Below, in pieces: positions 4,466 through 7,332 of a stretch of DNA of 7,332 nucleotides. The notes below the pieces were generated by a model. The model saw only the letters and a list, made by a program, of their open reading frames with translations. It had not been told where the DNA came from and did not search any database. Every line of letters starts with the position of its first letter. Positions within the stretch are counted from its first letter, which is position 1. Location: positions 1 through 7,332 of the forward strand of contig CALKUN010000087.1 of NCBI GenBank assembly GCA_937996675.1, in the 5' to 3' direction. This DNA comes from an uncultured Candidatus Saccharibacteria bacterium. Its GTDB lineage: Bacteria > Patescibacteriota > Saccharimonadia > CAILAD01 > GCA-016700035. Both the position numbers and the translations under genes were made by a program.

Positions 4466-4990
4466 CTACGCGGGGACGGTCGCCTTCAGGTGGATTGCGC
4501 TCTTCAGGTGGGCGTAGTTACCCTTGGAGACCTCCCGCCCGCAAGAGCATACGTGTTTAGCAGCGGCGTAGGAAGCGGCTCGCTTGGCCTTATGCGCGCT
4601 GACTACCTCGGGAGAGGCCGTGGTTAGGGCCTGCGGGCGTCGCACGTTGTACGGGCCCTTGGCGTCCGACCGTGGGTGGACTGCGAGGTCTCGCATCGCG
4701 TCCAGAAGCGCCTGTTCCGCTTCAACAAGGGAACTGGTGCCGTTTGGAGTTCGCTCGGTTGCGGGGTACAGCTCGCGGAACGCGGCCGTGGCCGTCGGGT
4801 ACTTGTCCTTGACGCGCTCGTACGACTCCTTCATGTCGCGGTACAGCTCGGGCGACGTGTCCGTGGCGTGCGTGGCCTTGTAGTAGTGGCGGCTCAACCG
4901 CGCGCCGAGCGTGATTGTGCACGAGCCGACGTACGCGCGGCCGTAGCCCTTGCTTGCCTTGTCCTGGTTCGTGATCGTGTAGAGTGGCAT
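4466..4990 (-). CDS. GIY-YIG endonuclease with zinc-knuckle-like tail
   Basis: A 174-residue GIY-YIG family nuclease. The N-terminal domain has the paired strands LYTITN (3-8, in place of GIY) and AYVGS (19-23, the YIG strand), the helix with Arg31 and Arg34 in ARLSRHYY, a candidate metal-binding Glu90 or Glu92 in LVEAEQALLD, and the closing YNVRRPQA (114-121) common in viral and phage members. The C-terminus holds Cys148-x-Cys150 and His161-x5-His167, a C-x-C-x10-H-x5-H pattern probably binding zinc, seen as CxCGxxxxxxxxxxHxxSxxH in related viral proteins (from memory). Such enzymes cut DNA as homing, repair or recombination nucleases; here there is no intron or intein near, so a free-standing mobile or genome-processing nuclease is likely. 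The start at 4990 is set by GCATATAG 3 bases upstream. A CTTTTTTG motif follows the stop. Confidence 0.8.
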   Translation of the reverse strand: MPLYTITNQDKASKGYGRAYVGSCTITLGARLSRHYYKATHATDTSPELYRDMKESYERVKDKYPTATAAFRELYPATERTPNGTSSLVEAEQALLDAMRDLAVHPRSDAKGPYNVRRPQALTTASPEVVSAHKAKRAASYAAAKHVCSCGREVSKGNYAHLKSAIHLKATVPA

Positions 4991-4991
4991 G

Positions 4992-5000
4992 GCTATATGC
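4992..5000 (-). promoter_or_regulatory. TATA element of GIY-YIG gene
   Basis: On the minus strand the sequence is GCATATAGC, ending immediately before CATG; only 3 bases part the tetramer from the start codon's A. GCATATAG also precedes gene 799-1077. The spacing implies either a very short leader or that the element includes the transcription start. Confidence 0.6.
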
Positions 5001-5021
5001 GGTGGTAGAGATTTCGTTCCG

Positions 5022-5999
5022 TCATGGAAGTCGCACCTTGATGGAGCCGATCAGGTCTCCGGTGGTCGTGTCGGCGACGTTGGGGGCCTGTAGGATCGTG
5101 TAGGCCAGACGGTCTGCGCCGGGCACGTTGGACGCCCAGCGGAGGAACGGGTCGATCTCGATGGCCTCCTCGGCGAGGGCGTCGGTGTAGAAGGAGGTGA
5201 ACCCGCCCACGGCGTCTGCAGCGAAATCGGCCGCGATGTTGAGCGTCTCCTTGACCAGCCCACTCGCGAAGGGGATCTTCTTGAGCCAGGAGCTGTCTGC
5301 GAAGCTCTCGGTGGCCTTGTGTAGCGAGCCCTTGAGCCAGTCACCGACGTCGATCCCGCTCTCGACCGCGTCGATCAGCTCGGAGCTGTAGTCTCGGTTC
5401 TTGTCGAAGGCCTCGAACTGGTCCCGGAAGGGATCGCGCTGCTTGCCGTAGCCGAGATCGCGGTACTGTCTCGCTAGGAAGTCCACCTGCTCCTGGGCGT
5501 CCAGGCTGTATGGCTCGAAGGGGATGCTGGGGCTGAACTCGCGGCCGTCGCGAGGGATCGTGGAGCGGAACTTGCCGTCGGTGCGGCTCACGAGCTGCAG
5601 GCAGATCTCCGCGCTGGGTGGCTGATCGATGGGCACCATCTGCTCCTCGAGCTCGGTACCGCCCACGTCGCGCACGAGCGCGGCGGCCACGCGGATGGCG
5701 TTGTCGGGACACACGATGGGTTTGTAGAGCACGTAGTAGAGCGCCTTCTGATCCTTTTGGCGAGTGAGCGCCATCGTGGCGGCGAGCCCCTCGGCGTTGA
5801 GCATCGTCTCACTGGCGGGGAAGTAGATGGTCTCGTCGGCGGATGCGAGCCCCTTGCTCAGCGCCGAGCCGATCTCGGCCATGGAGCTGGTGGCCATCAC
5901 CTCGCGCATCTCGAGGGCCGTGAGAACGGGCATGCCGTAGGTCGAGAAGAGCTCTCTGTCCTTGGTCGTGAGGTATTCGAAAACTCGGTGTGCGCTCAT
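5022..5999 (-). CDS. hypothetical protein, 325 residues
   Basis: Not recognised. The frame is GC-rich at third positions throughout and is the only long frame here with a TATA element at its start. The protein is mixed helix and strand in its first half (YYVLYKPIVCPDNAIRVAAALVRDV at 88-112 as a core segment) and helical, acidic and alanine-rich in its second (SELIDAVESGIDVGDW, then ETLNIAADFAADAVGGF). No signal peptide, clear membrane segment or known catalytic motif is seen. The frame extends to an ATG at 6050, but that would cross the shared promoter and the start of the divergent gene, so I chose ATG at 5999, 3 bases from the TATA. No T6 run follows within 500 bases, so it probably shares the 4444-4451 end with the GIY-YIG gene. 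Size and pairing with the 6020-6970 gene suggest, without proof, a structural protein. Confidence 0.75.
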   Translation of the reverse strand: MSAHRVFEYLTTKDRELFSTYGMPVLTALEMREVMATSSMAEIGSALSKGLASADETIYFPASETMLNAEGLAATMALTRQKDQKALYYVLYKPIVCPDNAIRVAAALVRDVGGTELEEQMVPIDQPPSAEICLQLVSRTDGKFRSTIPRDGREFSPSIPFEPYSLDAQEQVDFLARQYRDLGYGKQRDPFRDQFEAFDKNRDYSSELIDAVESGIDVGDWLKGSLHKATESFADSSWLKKIPFASGLVKETLNIAADFAADAVGGFTSFYTDALAEEAIEIDPFLRWASNVPGADRLAYTILQAPNVADTTTGDLIGSIKVRLP

Positions 6000-6010
6000 C
6001 AGTATACTAG
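6000..6010. promoter_or_regulatory. shared palindromic TATA element between divergent genes
   Basis: AGTATACT (6001-6008) is a perfect 8-base palindrome in the 20-base gap between start codons at 5999 (minus, 3 bases away) and 6020 (plus, 13 bases away). Unlike the one-directional elements it reads GTATACT both ways, fitting a bidirectional promoter. Confidence 0.65.
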
Positions 6011-6019
6011 CCCTGCAAG

Positions 6020-6970
6020 ATGGCTGATACCTCACACGCAGAAAGTGCATTGGCCGCCGTCAAGGCCCAAGCCGCGCCCCGGGCCTCATTCCAACAGATG
6101 TTCGATCGCGTCACCTTCCGACCGACGGTTGGGGGAAATGCAGACGCAATCAACGCCTCTCGCGAAGAGCTGATGACTAACGCGTTGAGCTTCTTCGCTC
6201 GTAATACAACTCCTCCACCGATGCAGCACGGCTTCAGGTTCCGCACCGTGAGTAGTACCGAAGCATCAAATGAACGTCCTAGCGATGGTAACATGGTCGT
6301 CTATCTCCCCTATTGTGACTTCACAGCCGACGGGAAGGTCAAGAAGAGCGTCGAGGGTTCAGCCAAGTACTATCTACGTGAAGAGATCGCGAAGGGGGGA
6401 CTGCGCACCCTTATGACGACAGATAAACACGTTTCCTACTTCGCAGCGCTCGAACATCTCGGGAAGCCAGTGAAAGACAAGCCGTGGGTCTGGTTGACTC
6501 GCTGCATTGCTCCCGACACGTACGTCATGCTGCCATTCCAAAGCGGTGTCCACGGGACCCTTGAATCAGAGCTGAGAGTGGTCGACATTAACGAACGGTA
6601 CATGTTCGCCCAGAGCAGGACCGAGAACGCGTACGGCCTCGTGTCACCTGATAGCCTCATGACTGGGGACCAGAACAAGGCCTTCTGGGCTATGACGATC
6701 GGAACAACCCCGGAGCTCGAGCCACCACGACTGTCCGCACCCGCCGAGGCCATTCCCAGCCGTATGAAGGAGGTCGACCTCTCCGACGCGATGGACGAGG
6801 CCGTCGTGGCCGGTCAGAAGGCCAAGTTCGTCGTGAGCTCCAATGGCTACTCGAGCGAGACGCAGCCACCGCCCGCACCCGACAAGCCGAGCGTGTTCGC
6901 CGAAGTGGCGGGGGCCGTCATCGTTGCCGGGGCAGTCGCCCTCACCACGGGCATTATCGCTTCAGTATAG
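6020..6970 (+). CDS. hypothetical protein with C-terminal membrane anchor
   Basis: A 316-residue protein I do not recognise. There is no N-terminal signal peptide. Residues 20-240 appear to form a folded domain rich in aromatic strands (MVVYLPYCDF at 92-101, WVWLTRCIAPDTYVMLPF at 156-173, AFWAMTIGTT at 221-230). A proline-rich linker (SSETQPPPAPDKPS, 278-291) leads to a hydrophobic helix VFAEVAGAVIVAGAVALTTGIIASV at the very C-terminus, split here as VFAEVAGAVIVAGA and VALTTGIIASV, so it would be tail-anchored. That topology suits a virion inner-membrane or host-membrane protein; this is inference. The first half uses more A/T-ending codons than the neighbours. The start is 13 bases from the shared palindromic TATA. 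Its TAG stop forms the last three bases of the next gene's TATA element. Confidence 0.8.
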   Translation: MADTSHAESALAAVKAQAAPRASFQQMFDRVTFRPTVGGNADAINASREELMTNALSFFARNTTPPPMQHGFRFRTVSSTEASNERPSDGNMVVYLPYCDFTADGKVKKSVEGSAKYYLREEIAKGGLRTLMTTDKHVSYFAALEHLGKPVKDKPWVWLTRCIAPDTYVMLPFQSGVHGTLESELRVVDINERYMFAQSRTENAYGLVSPDSLMTGDQNKAFWAMTIGTTPELEPPRLSAPAEAIPSRMKEVDLSDAMDEAVVAGQKAKFVVSSNGYSSETQPPPAPDKPSVFAEVAGAVIVAGAVALTTGIIASV

Positions 6971-6971
6971 C
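6964..6971 (+). promoter_or_regulatory. TATA element of gene 6993 onward, overlapping a stop codon
   Basis: The sequence is AGTATAGC, 23 bases before the ATG at 6993. The stop codon TAG (6968-6970) of the preceding gene is part of the element, so gene end and promoter share bases. Confidence 0.6.
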
Positions 6972-6992
6972 CACCCTCTACAACACCCAAGC

Positions 6993-7332
6993 ATGGAGTA
7001 CGATCCCCACGGAAGCGAGCTACTGGACCGCGTCGTGCAGTACATGAGGTCGGCCGGACGAGTATGGGCCAAGTGCCTGCACGCTGACCTGGACAAGGCC
7101 CGCTGCGACACCGATCTCCTCATCGCGCTCACCAAGCACATCGAGACCGGCTCTCCCGCTGTCCAGAAACAAGCCACGGAGCTGGCCGAGGCCATCAGCA
7201 AGACGGTGACGGACCGCGCTGCCATGCAAAAGCAGATTGACGACTTCCAGAACGTCTGGAACAGCATCGACCGCACCGCGCAGCAGACATTCACCAATAT
7301 TTTCGAGGGCGGGCAGGACGCCTTCACGAAGC
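6993..7332 (+). CDS. hypothetical helical protein, cut at the right edge
   Basis: A frame open from ATG at 6993 to the window edge, 113 codons so far, starting MEYDPHGSELLDRVVQY. The visible part is almost entirely predicted helix, rich in Ala, Gln, Lys and Asp, with heptad-like stretches (VQKQATELAEAISKTV, AAMQKQIDDFQNVW) that suggest a coiled coil or helical bundle. There is no membrane segment in the visible part. Third positions are strongly G/C. It follows the 6020-6970 gene with 22 bases between and has its own TATA element overlapping that gene's stop. Not recognised; a virion or scaffold-type helical protein is possible but unproven. Confidence 0.75.
   Translation, partial: MEYDPHGSELLDRVVQYMRSAGRVWAKCLHADLDKARCDTDLLIALTKHIETGSPAVQKQATELAEAISKTVTDRAAMQKQIDDFQNVWNSIDRTAQQTFTNIFEGGQDAFTK

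Noticed and set aside
4676..5173. Long plus-strand frames opposite the GIY-YIG and 5022-5999 genes
   Set aside because: No TATA element before them, no T6 after them, and Arg/Val-rich shadow composition.
1..7332. Bacterial or phage origin
   Set aside because: No Shine-Dalgarno sequences before starts, no -35/-10 pairs, single-gene promoters with TATA elements and an A32-like ATPase all favour a eukaryotic virus, although GC content alone would allow a phage.
1..7332. CRISPR arrays, insertion sequences and terminal repeats
   Set aside because: No regularly spaced repeats, transposase motifs or long inverted ends were seen.

Overview
The window looks like a piece of the genome of a small-to-medium double-stranded DNA virus of a eukaryote, in the broad polinton-like, virophage or nucleocytoplasmic large DNA virus group. 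The main evidence is an A32-like (FtsK/HerA-type) DNA-packaging ATPase at 1306-2067, supported by a GIY-YIG endonuclease with a C-terminal zinc-knuckle-like tail at 4466-4990. Start codons lack Shine-Dalgarno sequences, the DNA is GC-rich and tightly packed, and most other products are not recognisable. A GC-rich amoebal virus such as Yaravirus or a polinton-like virus would fit, but that placement is a guess and no capsid gene is visible here.

Layout: on the minus strand, 179-688 (unknown, possible SAP-like N-terminus), 799-1077 (small basic protein with RYRESEKGR-type repeats) and a 57-codon small ORF at 1097-1270. Then the packaging ATPase on plus (1306-2067), convergent with a minus gene of unknown function (1976-2833). 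A second basic repeat protein (2808-3065, minus) is divergent from a stand-alone HUH-type Rep endonuclease (3086-3595, plus). Next on minus are a glycine-rich, probably membrane-inserted protein (3592-4422), the GIY-YIG protein (4466-4990) and an unknown 325-residue protein (5022-5999). The last is divergent from a 316-residue plus-strand protein with a C-terminal membrane anchor (6020-6970), followed by a helical protein cut by the window edge (6993 onward). No gap between genes exceeds about 180 bases.

The most striking feature is a two-part transcription punctuation. By eye, every TATA tetramer in the window (nine of nine) lies directly upstream of a called start codon, mostly as [AG]TATAG[CA], only 3-23 bases from the ATG. 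Three of the nine sit between divergent genes. Every run of six T's (six of six) has the form CTTTTTTG and lies downstream of a stop codon in the sense direction of that gene: three within 8-16 bases, three about 80-190 bases inside the convergent neighbour. I infer a viral promoter/initiator element and a transcript-end signal. Both are testable.

Functionally the window combines genome processing (Rep nickase, GIY-YIG nuclease, packaging ATPase), small basic probable nucleic-acid-binding proteins, and probable virion or membrane proteins (3592-4422, 6020-6970 and perhaps 1976-2833 and 5022-5999). The structural roles are inference from composition only.
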